A stretch of 64,000 nucleotides of DNA, taken from Roseiarcus sp963765375. GTDB lineage: Bacteria > Pseudomonadota > Alphaproteobacteria > Rhizobiales > Beijerinckiaceae. This document shows positions 1 through 8,131 of this stretch, in pieces. The stretch spans positions 124,001 through 188,000 of the forward strand of contig CAVXVZ010000008.1 of NCBI GenBank assembly GCA_963765375.1, written 5' to 3'. A program made the position numbers and the translations under genes. The notes beneath the pieces were generated by a model. That model did no database searches. It worked only from the letters and a program-made list of their open reading frames with translations, and was not told the DNA's origin. Numbering within the stretch: position 1 is the first letter of the stretch; each line of letters opens with the position of its first letter.

Positions 1-96
1 CTCCCCGTTTCTATCCCACAGGTGGCGGGCCGCGCCGAGCTCAGTTTTTTAGAAGGGGCGCTCACCAAGGCGGGATTGCTGAGCGCAAGGCGATGA
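1..96 (+). CDS. IS3 family transposase OrfA, C-terminal end (cut by window edge)
   Basis: The open frame from base 1 to the TGA at 94-96 encodes about 31 residues ending in EGALTKAGLLSARR, the usual C-terminus of OrfA in IS3-type elements, whose helix-turn-helix and leucine-zipper part lies before the window. The stop overlaps the start of OrfB (ATGA at 93-96), the standard arrangement for this group. Only the tail is visible, so completeness cannot be judged. Confidence 0.75.
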   Translation, partial: LPVSIPQVAGRAELSFLEGALTKAGLLSARR

Positions 97-920
97 TCGA
101 CCGTGAGCACGACTTGCCGATCTCCCGGCAGGCCGAGGCGCTCGGCGTCAGCCGGGGCGCTGTCTACTACAAACCCCGGCCAACCTCGGCCGAGGATTTA
201 CAGATCATGCGCCGCCTCGACGAACTGCTTTTCGACTATCCGTTTGCGGGCAGCCGGATGCTGCGCGACTTCCTGAACCGGGAGGGCGTCTCGATCGGCC
301 GGCGCCACGTGGCGAGCCTGATGAAGCGCATGGGGATCGCAGCCATCTATCGCCGTCCGAATACCAGCAAACCCGTGCCCGGCCACAAGATCTACCCGTA
401 TCTGCTGCGCGGGGTGAAGATCGAGCGGGCCGATCAAGTGTGGGCGATGGACATCACCTACATCCCGATGGCGCGCGGCTTCGTCTACCTGGCGGCGGTC
501 GTCGACGTGTTCAGCCGGCGGGTTCTCGCACATCGGGTGTCGATCACGATGGAAGCCGACTTCTGCATCGAGGCGCTGGAGGAGGCCCTGGCCAAGCGTG
601 GCAAGCCGGGCATCTTCAACAGCGACCAGGGCAGCCAGTTCACCAGCGTCGACTTTACCGGCGTGCTGCTGAGGCATGGCGTCGCGATCAGCATGGACGG
701 CAGAGGCGCCTGGCGAGACAACGTGTTCGTCGAGCGCCTGTGGCGAAGCGTCAAATACGAGGAGGTCTACCTGAGAGCCTACGATAGCGTCAGCGAGGCG
801 CGCAGCTCGATCGGTCGCTATCTGGCCTTTTACAATCATCGGCGCCCGCATTCGAGCCTTGACCGGCGCACGCCGGACGAGGCCTACTTCACGCCATCGC
901 CCCTCGCGGCGGCGGCATGA
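93..920 (+). CDS. IS3 family transposase OrfB (integrase catalytic subunit)
   Basis: A 275-residue DDE transposase subunit that with OrfA performs cut-and-circularise transposition. It has an N-terminal HTH_21-like segment (about residues 10-75), then an rve integrase core. The first catalytic Asp is in MDITYIP, the second in SDQGSQF and the Glu in NVFVERLWRSVKYEEVY, giving a complete DDE triad. The C-terminus holds the usual FYNHRRPHSSL box. The ATG overlaps the OrfA stop, so translation is probably coupled. It belongs to the same subgroup as the broken copy at 9482-10534 (both have PGHKIYPYLLR) but is not the same element. It appears intact. Confidence 0.93.
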   Translation: MIDREHDLPISRQAEALGVSRGAVYYKPRPTSAEDLQIMRRLDELLFDYPFAGSRMLRDFLNREGVSIGRRHVASLMKRMGIAAIYRRPNTSKPVPGHKIYPYLLRGVKIERADQVWAMDITYIPMARGFVYLAAVVDVFSRRVLAHRVSITMEADFCIEALEEALAKRGKPGIFNSDQGSQFTSVDFTGVLLRHGVAISMDGRGAWRDNVFVERLWRSVKYEEVYLRAYDSVSEARSSIGRYLAFYNHRRPHSSLDRRTPDEAYFTPSPLAAAA

Positions 921-1279
921 CTTTTCCGCCGCGCGCAGGACGTGTCTCTGGTCGGGCTACGCCCTCCCTCTGTCACGCCCCGCGCGCGAAATTGCAAAGG
1001 ACCAACCCACCAACCCTGGCAGCAGTCCACTTAGCCTTCGCGGAATCCTGTTCAAACGATCGGGACCAGCTCTCTCGTCCGGATCTGGCTTTTCTCGTCG
1101 ACCGAACCCAACCTCTGATTTGCGTTCATTTTCCGCGGGCGACTTTGCAAAGAATTTATCGCTCATTGCCAAAACTCGCCAGAGTCTCGCCAGAGTCGGC
1201 AGTCTCGCTTGAGAAGCCAGCTGTGATCCGTCGAATGTCTCGATTGGATAGCGTTGAATCTCAATTTTGGCAGGAAACA
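921..1279 (+). other. Gap between IS3 OrfB and an EthD pseudogene
   Basis: The first bases should contain the right end of the IS3 element, but without the left end the inverted repeat cannot be placed. I see no gene in the remainder. A purine-rich AGGAAAC just before 1280 is the ribosome site of the following pseudogene. Confidence 0.5.
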
Positions 1280-1584
1280 ATGATTAAGGTCACCGCCCTG
1301 TACGGTCATCCCGCAAACCCGGTGGCATTCGAGAAATATATTATGCCGCGACGCACATGCCGCTCGTTGCGAAGATGCCTGGTCTCCTCCGCCATGAGAA
1401 AGCAAAGGTCGTCGGCACTCGGAGCGGCAACAAGCCTCCCTACCATCGGATATTCGAGGCCTGGTTCGAATGCGAAGCGACGAGAGATGCCGCCATGGCC
1501 TGAGCCGAAGGAAAAGCAGTGGTCGCCGATCTGGCCAATTTCGCAACAGGCGGATGTCCAAGGTCTCTTAGCGAAGAACGCTAG
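1280..1584 (+). pseudogene. EthD family protein, frameshifted and stop-interrupted
   Basis: EthD proteins are small ferredoxin-like alpha/beta-barrel proteins of about 100 residues linked to ring-degradation or quinone pathways. The start reads MIKVTALYGHPANPVAFEKY after a good AGGAAAC ribosome site. The frame is then shifted by an apparent two-base insertion (an extra AT near 1340), and the second frame continues with THMPLVAKMPGLLRHEK, PPYHRIFEAWFE and VVADLANFATGG, all typical EthD segments. A TGA at 1501-1503 interrupts the second frame. Two independent lesions make this a genuine pseudogene rather than one sequencing error. No host pathway genes remain beside it. Confidence 0.8.
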
Positions 1585-2424
1585 CGGTCGCCTCTCGTCA
1601 AACTTGAACCACACCGGCGCACGAGAACCGTCTGGACCGAACGACGCAACGGTTCTCGACACGCAGCCATCGTCGCCAATGCGGCGACGATAAGTTGCGG
1701 ATGTTGGTCACGCCCGGATCGCAGTCTATGAGCGCGAAGACGGCCACCGGCATGCCCCGGCGCGCTATCTTGATTGTGCGCCCTTGGTCGGCGCTCGCAA
1801 CTCGTTTTGCGTTGCCCGTCCTCGTCGCGGATGCCGAACTCTCGCGGCTGATTTGCTGTGATCGCGGCCTGGGTGATGTGGCAGCGCCGTTGACTGCGAG
1901 GCCAGGCGGGCAGCCCAGCCGGATGCGCCGCGCGGGTTTCGGCGGGGGCCGGGTTCGCTGTTGGGTCCTGAACGGGCCGCGACCTCCGCTCCGCGGCCTC
2001 AACGCAAACCAGGATGTCGGCGAATGGCGTCCGTATTTCGCTTCGGCGGCGGCGCGGGCCGGGCCAGCTTTGTCCCGGTGCGCCGCCTAGTAAACTCTCA
2101 TCGAGAAGCAAGATAACTGCAATTGGTTCGCTGAAAAGAATGTTGTAGCTACAAACGCAACCTTTCTTCCGATATATATATATACCAAATCGCCCCTGGG
2201 GTTGACAATCAGAATTCATTGACATCTATTTGGCGAGACAGCACGCTTGTAGCGTTCCGAGACCATCGCGTTGCCCGACCACTCCGAAGAACCTTACGAA
2301 ATTCCTGAGTTTTTTCGTAAGCCCTCATGGTCCGCACCCAATAAGGGATCCGCACCCAATAAGGGAATTGAGAGGAACATTGTCGAGGTGGACGATCGAC
2401 CGAGTTCCGAAGTCGGCGCGTGGA
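1585..2424 (+). other. Long gap without a recognisable gene
   Basis: Open frames exist on both strands but none shows a family motif or plausible composition. A short AT dinucleotide run lies near 2172-2184. A TTG-initiated in-frame extension of the next gene covers 2230-2424, but I do not think it is translated. Probably decayed DNA plus the upstream region of the binding-protein gene. Confidence 0.5.
2331..2366. repeat. Perfect tandem duplication of 18 bp
   Basis: The 18-base unit tccgcacccaataaggga occurs twice head to tail with no spacer. It lies upstream of the likely ATG at 2425, within the optional TTG-started extension, where it would encode a repeated six-residue PHPIRD-type unit. 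It may be a simple slippage event or duplicated regulatory half-sites. Confidence 0.9.
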
Positions 2425-4068
2425 ATGTCTGGCGCTCCTCCTAGTCTTTACTACGAGCCTCCTGCTTCCGGCGCATTGCCAAGAATCACGCGCCTAACGG
2501 CCTCGCGGGGTATTCTGATCTCCGCGCTGACTACGTTTTTCGTCGTGTTCATGACGTTTTCTGTCGTTGTGTATGCCGGTTCGGGCCTCTTGAATATATA
2601 CTTTGCTGAACTGTTCAGTTTTTTGTTCTCGGATCGGACGACGTCGGCGCCAGTGGCACACCCGCCAGATGGTCCACGGACGCCGGCGGCGAGCGCAAGT
2701 GATGACCAGTTGTCGGCGCAAATCAGTTTGGCTCGCAGGGCGGTGCACTCGGTTGTGGCGCCGCGGCCGCAAGTCCCAATTACAATGGCCAAATCAATCT
2801 CCGCCGCGGCTTCGGCCGCCGGTGCCTCCCTGCAGGCGCGGTCAATCGATCCATCTCCTGCGACCGCCTTGGCCTATCCAGTGGCGTCAGTGCAGGAAAA
2901 GGCTACCGACGCTTCAACTCGGCCGGCGGCGCCCGAGGCCGAGCCGATCGTTCACGGCGTCAGCGATAAGGAGATCTTGTTGGGGATGGCGGCGCCGTTC
3001 AGCGGCGCGTCCCGAGAGCTCGGGCGCCAGATGAAGATCGGCATAGAGACCGCCTTCAGCCAGATTAATGACGCGGGAGGCGTGAATGGACGTCTCCTGC
3101 GGCTCATGACCGCCGACGACGGCTACGAGCCGACGCGGACAGCCGATGTCATGAAGTCCCTTTACGACAAGGATGAGGTGTTCGGCTTCATCGGCAATGT
3201 CGGAACGCCGACGGCGGCGGTCGCGCTGCCCTTCGCACTCGACCATCGCACTCTCTTTTTCGGGGCGTTCACCGGCGCTGGCCTTCTTCGCCGCGATCCC
3301 CCCGATCGCTATGTCTTCAACTATCGAGCGAGCTACGCCGAAGAGACGAACGCGGTGGTGAATTACCTGGTGAAAGTGCGGCGCATCCAGCCGAAGGAGA
3401 TCGTCGTTTTTGCGCAGCAGGATTCCTATGGCGATTCCGGCTACGCCGGGGTCCAGAAGGCTGTGCGTTCGCTGCCCGGCGACAATCCGGATATCGTTCG
3501 TCTCAACTACAAGCGCAACACCGTCGACGTGCAAGACGCGGTGAACGCGCTGCACGCGTTCCGGGGACAAATCAAGGCGGTGGTCATGGTCGCCTCATAC
3601 CGAGCGGCGGCGAAGTTCATCGAAAAGACGCGCGACCTCTATCCCTCGATGATCTACACCAACGTCTCATTTGTTGGCAGCACGGCGCTGGCCGACGAGC
3701 TGATGCTGTTGGGGCCGCGATATGCCGCTGGCGCGATCGTCACCCAGGTGGTGCCTGCGATCAGCAGCTACGCCACGATTGTTCTGAAATACAAGGAAGC
3801 CCTCGCTAAGTATTTCCCTGGCGAATCGCCCGACTACGTTTCCTTTGAGGGTTACATCGACGGCAACATTCTCGCCGAGGCCGTCAAGCGGGCCGGCCGC
3901 GACATCAACACGGAAAAGCTTGTCGACGAGCTCGAGCGAATGCATGATTTCGACTTGGGGTTGGGCACGCCGGTGACTTTCAGTTCGAACGAGCACCAGG
4001 GTTCGCATAGGGTGTGGGGCACGCAATTGGACGAGACTGGCCATTATCGGCCCATCGATCTGCAGTAG
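2425..4068 (+). CDS. Membrane-anchored ABC-type substrate-binding protein (branched-chain amino acid type)
   Basis: A periplasmic binding-fold protein of the Peripla_BP_6/LivJ type, 547 residues from this ATG. Residues about 30-58 form one hydrophobic segment (GILISALTTFFVVFMTF and onward) acting as a membrane anchor. A low-complexity Ala/Pro linker follows to about 165, then the binding domain beginning near GVSDKEILLGMAAPFSG. That opening, VNGRLLRL, DDGYEPTRT and the later YGDSGYAGV are typical of the family. A TTG at 2230 would add 65 residues containing a tandem-duplicated unit, so I prefer 2425. No permease or ATPase subunit is adjacent; the next gene is an MFS carrier. An anchored orphan may be a sensor rather than a transporter subunit. 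Confidence 0.8.
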   Translation: MSGAPPSLYYEPPASGALPRITRLTASRGILISALTTFFVVFMTFSVVVYAGSGLLNIYFAELFSFLFSDRTTSAPVAHPPDGPRTPAASASDDQLSAQISLARRAVHSVVAPRPQVPITMAKSISAAASAAGASLQARSIDPSPATALAYPVASVQEKATDASTRPAAPEAEPIVHGVSDKEILLGMAAPFSGASRELGRQMKIGIETAFSQINDAGGVNGRLLRLMTADDGYEPTRTADVMKSLYDKDEVFGFIGNVGTPTAAVALPFALDHRTLFFGAFTGAGLLRRDPPDRYVFNYRASYAEETNAVVNYLVKVRRIQPKEIVVFAQQDSYGDSGYAGVQKAVRSLPGDNPDIVRLNYKRNTVDVQDAVNALHAFRGQIKAVVMVASYRAAAKFIEKTRDLYPSMIYTNVSFVGSTALADELMLLGPRYAAGAIVTQVVPAISSYATIVLKYKEALAKYFPGESPDYVSFEGYIDGNILAEAVKRAGRDINTEKLVDELERMHDFDLGLGTPVTFSSNEHQGSHRVWGTQLDETGHYRPIDLQ

Positions 4069-4176
4069 GGCATCGCAGAGATGGAAAACCTCTTCGCGCT
4101 CGCTGTCGACTTGCGCCATGCGGGCGGGGCGGGATAACCCTGCGTCCTGGAACCAGTAAGGGAGGATCACGCAGAT

Positions 4177-5556
4177 ATGGCCCTAACCTCGGTATTGGAC
4201 CGTGGCCACACGATCGCCAAACCCGGATTCAACCGCTGGATGGTTCCGCCCGCGGCCTTGTGCATCCATCTTTGCATCGGCCAGGTTTACGCGCTCAGCG
4301 TCTTCAATCTGCCGATGTCGAAGCTGATCGGCATCGCCAAATCCGCGCCCGACGACTGGAAGCTGACCGAGCTCGGCTGGATCTTCTCGATCGCCATTTT
4401 CGTCCTTGGCTTTTCCGCCGCGGTGCTCGGCCGCTGGGTGGAGGAGGGCGGTCCGCGCCGCGCGATGTTCGCGGCGGCGTTGTGCTTCGGCGGCGGGTTC
4501 CTGGTCAGCGCCTACGGGGTGTGGGTCCATCAACTTTGGATCGTCTATCTCGGCTACGGCGTGCTCGGCGGCGTCGGGCTGGGACTTGGCTACATTTCGC
4601 CGGTATCGACCTTGATCAAGTGGTTTCCCGACCGGCCCGGTATGTCGACCGGCATGGCGATCATGGGCTTCGGCGGCGGTGCGATGATCGCCTCCCCCCT
4701 GTCCGTATGGCTCATGAGCGTGTTCTCGACGCCGACGCATGTTGGGGTCGCGAAGACCTTTATGGTCCTCGGGCTCGTCTATGCTTTCTTCATGCTGGTC
4801 GGATCGGCGATCGTGCGCGTGCCCGCGCCAGGGTGGAAGCCTGAGGGATACGTGGCGCCGGCCCAGCCCAAGAAGCTCATCACCACCAGAGACGTCTACG
4901 TCTACCAGGCGCTGAAGACGCCGCAGTTCTGGCTGATCTGGATTGTGCTGTGCATGAACGTGACCGCGGGCATCGGCGTGCTCGGCCAGGCTTCGGCAAT
5001 GAGCCAGGAAATGTTCCCGGGGCGGGTCACCGCCGTCGCGGCCGGCGGCTTCGTCGGCTTGCTGAGCCTGTTCAACATGATCGGACGCTTCTTCTGGGCC
5101 TCGACGTCCGACTTCATCGGCCGCAAGAACACCTATTTCGCGTTCTTCGCCCTGGGATTTGTGCTCTATGCGCTGGTGCCGTATTTCGGCGGCCACGGCA
5201 ATCTGCCGCTTTTCATTCTGTGCTTCCTCATCATCATCAGCATGTATGGCGGCGGTTTCGCCACCGTACCGGCGTACCTCAGGGACATGTTCGGCACCCG
5301 CTATGTCGGGGCGATCCACGGGTGGCTCATCACCGCATGGTCGGCGGCGGGCGTGCTCGGTCCCGTGCTCGTCAACTACATCCGGCAGTATCAGCTCGAC
5401 AGCGGGGTGCCGAAGGCCCAAGCTTATAATGTCACCATGTACATCATGGCCGGGCTTCTGGTCGTCGGCTTCATCGCCAATTTCATGATCCAGGCGGTCG
5501 ACGATCGCCATCACATGGCGCTTGAGACAGTGGACGACGCCGTCGGCGTGGCTTGA
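4177..5556 (+). CDS. OFA family MFS transporter (oxalate/formate antiporter-like)
   Basis: A 459-residue inner-membrane carrier of the major facilitator superfamily with about 12 hydrophobic segments. Family signs include IHLCIGQVYALSVFNLP in helix 1, the VSTLIKWFPDRPGMSTG loop and GRFFWASTSDFIGRKN between the two halves. OFA members exchange small carboxylates such as oxalate and formate; the substrate here is not determined. The start is supported by GGGAGGATC nine bases before the ATG. Eleven bases after the stop there is a decayed reading frame for what I take to be the usual tiny membrane partner of OFA carriers. Confidence 0.9.
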   Translation: MALTSVLDRGHTIAKPGFNRWMVPPAALCIHLCIGQVYALSVFNLPMSKLIGIAKSAPDDWKLTELGWIFSIAIFVLGFSAAVLGRWVEEGGPRRAMFAAALCFGGGFLVSAYGVWVHQLWIVYLGYGVLGGVGLGLGYISPVSTLIKWFPDRPGMSTGMAIMGFGGGAMIASPLSVWLMSVFSTPTHVGVAKTFMVLGLVYAFFMLVGSAIVRVPAPGWKPEGYVAPAQPKKLITTRDVYVYQALKTPQFWLIWIVLCMNVTAGIGVLGQASAMSQEMFPGRVTAVAAGGFVGLLSLFNMIGRFFWASTSDFIGRKNTYFAFFALGFVLYALVPYFGGHGNLPLFILCFLIIISMYGGGFATVPAYLRDMFGTRYVGAIHGWLITAWSAAGVLGPVLVNYIRQYQLDSGVPKAQAYNVTMYIMAGLLVVGFIANFMIQAVDDRHHMALETVDDAVGVA

Positions 5557-5567
5557 GGGAGGCGGAC

Positions 5568-5633
5568 ATGACTTCCGACAATAATGGCCGCACGCCACGA
5601 CCACCCTCGAGCTCGCGCTGGCCTGGGGTTTAG
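5568..5633 (+). pseudogene. Decayed small partner of the OFA transporter
   Basis: A strong GAGGGAGGCGGAC ribosome site precedes an ATG that now encodes only 21 residues (MTSDNNGRTP and onward) before TAG. One base out of frame the DNA reads TTTLELALAWGLVG, resembling the single hydrophobic helix of the roughly 35-45 residue small proteins found directly after OFA-type MFS genes. A one-base loss near 5597 followed by replacement of downstream DNA would explain it. The family match comes from memory and short similarity, so it is tentative. Confidence 0.45.
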
Positions 5634-5870
5634 TCGGCCCCACATTTCTTCTCCAGCCGCGCCGGCGTGAACTCGAGGTGCTTGCAGGTGCCGAGTTCGC
5701 TCATCGCATAATCGGGGCATGAGCAGAAATTGCCACCTGGTCCCATGCCCCAAATCGCCACGTGGTAGCTTGATTTTGAGGCCGGATTGCTGACCCGGAG
5801 CTCGGAGAAAAACCATTCGCTCGTCAGATTCTCGAGCCCGAGCGATAGATCGGCGGCCGGATGGGCGCGA
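5630..5870 (-). pseudogene. SWIM zinc-finger fragment of an SNF2/helicase-type protein
   Basis: Read on the minus strand, a frame ending at the TAA (5632-5630) encodes ENLTSEWFFSELRVSNPAS, then SYHVAIWGMGPGGNFCSCPDY, then LGTCKHLEFTPARLEKK. CxCx(n)CxH is the SWIM zinc-binding signature, and the flanking sequence is like that in front of SNF2-family helicases. The frame upstream (above about 5870) loses similarity and no helicase motor follows downstream. It is an isolated domain remnant running into the back of the OFA partner frame. Confidence 0.65.
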
Positions 5871-5949
5871 GAGCTTGGCTTCCTTGTTCGGAGGGGTCGT
5901 AGAATTCAGGCTTTGGCGTTTGGGTTTCATCAAATCGAGTCCCGTTCGG

Positions 5950-6291
5950 TCAACCACGTCGGCCATGGACCGAGTCGCTGGGGCTCCTGTTTCCCTGCAA
6001 TGGACGAAATTTGGTGCCCTCCAAGATGTCGTAGCCGAGTGACTTGTAGCCCGCTCTTCGCTTCGTCGCCATTCGCACCAGAATCGGAACGCCTCGATCG
6101 ACATAGTCCACGATCCGCACGTCCGTCTTACCCCCGCGGCGACGATGCAGGCGACCAACATATTGGGCCAGCGTACCCCAAGATATCGGCATCGTGAGAA
6201 ACAGCGTATCAAGACGATCGTCGTCGAAGCCTTCCCCGAGGTAACGTCCGGTCGCGAGAATCAGCCGTTCCTGCTCTCCGGATTGCCGACA
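5950..6291 (-). pseudogene. Superfamily II helicase, C-terminal fragment
   Basis: The minus-strand frame gives GEQERLILATGRYLGEGFDD, DRLDTLFLTMPISWGTLAQY, VGRLHRRRGGKTDVRIVDYVD and VPILVRMATKRRAGYKSLGYD. ATGRYLGEGFD and QYVGRLHR are motifs V and VI of DEAD/DEAH-like helicases of the kind that end in a YDYVD...M..KR..GY tail. The frame is closed by a TGA about 10 codons before GEQERL, so the N-terminal motor lobe is gone. It sits 5' of the SWIM fragment on the same strand; they could be scrambled pieces of one decayed locus. Confidence 0.7.
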
Positions 6292-6445
6292 GTGGTTTCA
6301 TTGGCAAGAGTTTTCGAGGTCGCTGCGGCGCTCTTCGCCGTGGTCGCAGCCGTTTTCTGGTCTCTCTATGCCTTTGGAGAATTGCCGCAGATGATGCCCG
6401 TGGACGATCCCGTATTTGCGGTTAGCGGGCTGGCGATCATGACTA
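6292..6445 (+). pseudogene. Small membrane protein truncated by IS630
   Basis: A GTG-started frame reads LARVFEVAAALFAVVAAVFW, then SLYAFGELPQMMPVDDP, giving one strong hydrophobic helix. The frame enters the left end of the IS630 element at the TA at 6444-6445, so the native C-terminus is lost. Small hypothetical proteins with a similar helix-ELPxM layout exist in Hyphomicrobiales, but I do not recognise a function. The start lacks a clear ribosome site. Confidence 0.35.
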
Positions 6446-6517
6446 CTCGCCCGCTTCAATCAATTTGAAAGGTTTTGATGATTGGCTTCGTCGACGGTGC
6501 GGACGACGGAGGCGATC

Positions 6518-7553
6518 ATGGCTGCGAAGGAGATTTCGGTAAAGAAGTATGTGGTGCGGTTGAGCCCGGATGAGCGGGAGCAACTTGAAGCCCTGATCCG
6601 TAAAGGAAAGAGCCCGGCCCAGCGGTTGCTGAAGGCGCGGATCTTGTTGAAGGCCGATGTCTCGGAAGCCGGGGAAGGCTGGAGCGACGGCTGGATCATC
6701 GAAGCGCTGGAGACCAGCCCATCCATGGTTTACCGGGTGCGCAAGCAACTGGTGGAAGAGGGCTTCGAGGCGGTGTTGAGCCGCAAGCAACGCGCGACGC
6801 CGGCGGTTGCGCGGATTTTCGCCGGCGAGAAGGAAGCCAAACTGATTGCCTTGGCTTGTTCCAAACCGCCCAAGGGCCGCGCGCGCTGGACCTTGCGGTT
6901 GTTGGAGAGCAAGGTCGTGGAACTCCGCATTGTCGATCGCGCCAGCAACTCAACGATCGGGCGGGCGCTCAAAAAAACATTCTCCAGCCCCATCGCCGAC
7001 AGTGCTGGGTCATCCCGCCCAAGGCCAACGGCGCGTTCGTAGCGGCGATGGAAGACGTGATGGCCGTCTAAACGCGGCCACGCGATCCCGATTGTCCGCT
7101 GGTTTGCCTGGACGCCTGCCTTGGCAAGCTGGTTCAGGGCACTTTGTGCAAGATACTCAATGAGCAAGAGGTCAAGCCGCACAAGGTGCGCTACTACCTG
7201 GAACGCCGCGACCCCGAGTTCAAAGCCAAGATGGCGGAAGTTCTGTGCGTCTACCGCCAGGTCAAGATCATTAAAAAGAGACCGCGGCCGCATCGAAGAA
7301 AAAGCCGAGCGACGCGGTGGCGATCGTCTCCTATGACGAGAAGCCCGGCATCCAGGCGATAGCCACGACCGCCCCGGATCTGCCGCCCGAGCCCGGCGCG
7401 CACGCGACCTTCGCGCGCGATCATGAATATAAGCGCCACGGCACGGTCAGCTTGCTGGCCGGCATCGACCTGCTCGCCGGCGCGGTTCACGCTCTGGTCA
7501 AGGATCGCCACCGCAGCCGCGAATTCATCGAATTCCTCAAGCGCGCAGATCGA
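6518..7553 (+). pseudogene. IS630 family transposase remnant, chimeric (copy A)
   Basis: The element begins after the TA at 6444-6445 with CTCGCCCGCTTC, an end shared with copy B at 16.8 kb. A good GGAGGCG site precedes MAAKEISVKKYVVRL. The N-terminal HTH region is intact to about 6960. The frame then shifts at a run of seven A, continues as VIPPKANGAFVAAMEDVMAV, hits a stop, and continues as TRPRDPDCPLVCLD. From about 7110 the sequence switches to a different IS630 type (LGKLVQGTLCKILNEQEVKP, then VSYDEKPGIQAIATTAPDLP), ending abruptly at REFIEFLK near 7550. The catalytic C-terminus is absent. This is a fusion of two decayed IS630 transposases. Confidence 0.85.
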
Positions 7554-8131
7554 ATATGTCCCGAGAAGCGACGAATAAGTGTTCGGTCGCTCCGGCAGGC
7601 CATTACCCTGCCAACATCGCCAGATGTAGGGTGTTTCCATGCGCCGGAATAGAGGCCGGCATAGGTAGGGGCCTCGGCACCGCCCGCGATGCCGAGCAGC
7701 GAGCGGAAGGCGTTCTCTAATGGGTCAAGGGCGGGACCCTCCTCCGGGTGTCGACGCTTTCGGGTGGCCTGCATTCTCTGCGTGCTCGTTCGGCACTTGA
7801 TGGGGTAAAGCGAGGCGAAGTGACCTTGCAAGACCGGCAAACGCTCTCACGCGCTCGCGGCAAGCCTCGCTCTACGCGCCGCTGGCGTCGCGCCTGCCGC
7901 CCACCGGGCGCAAGCTCACCGACGCCTCATTTCCATTCTATCAACCGAAATTACGTGCTAAGGCGCTTTTTCGTTGCCAATTCATACGTCCAATCAACGC
8001 CTTCCATTCGACTAAGATCAGCCAAACAACGATCAGCATCGGCGGTTCCGCCGTCCCATATATCTTGTGTCTTGGTCCGGACATTCCGTTTTGAAGTGGC
8101 CCTGGATTTTGGGACCAGTGGCTTAGGGCCC
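7554..8131 (+). other. Gap between IS630 remnant and ISAzo13
   Basis: No recognisable gene. Several short open frames run through, but none has motifs or a ribosome site. Probably flanking DNA of successive IS insertions. Confidence 0.5.

Noticed and set aside
198..851. Antisense frame across IS3 OrfB
   Set aside because: Shadow of the transposase; no motif.
1581..2225. Minus-strand 214-codon frame in the gap after the EthD relic
   Set aside because: No recognisable domain, Arg/Pro-rich composition typical of non-coding GC-rich DNA, no ribosome site.
6970..6978. Programmed frameshift at the seven-A run in IS630 copy A
   Set aside because: Some transposases use such slips, but here a stop follows in the second frame and the C-terminus belongs to another element, so it is decay.
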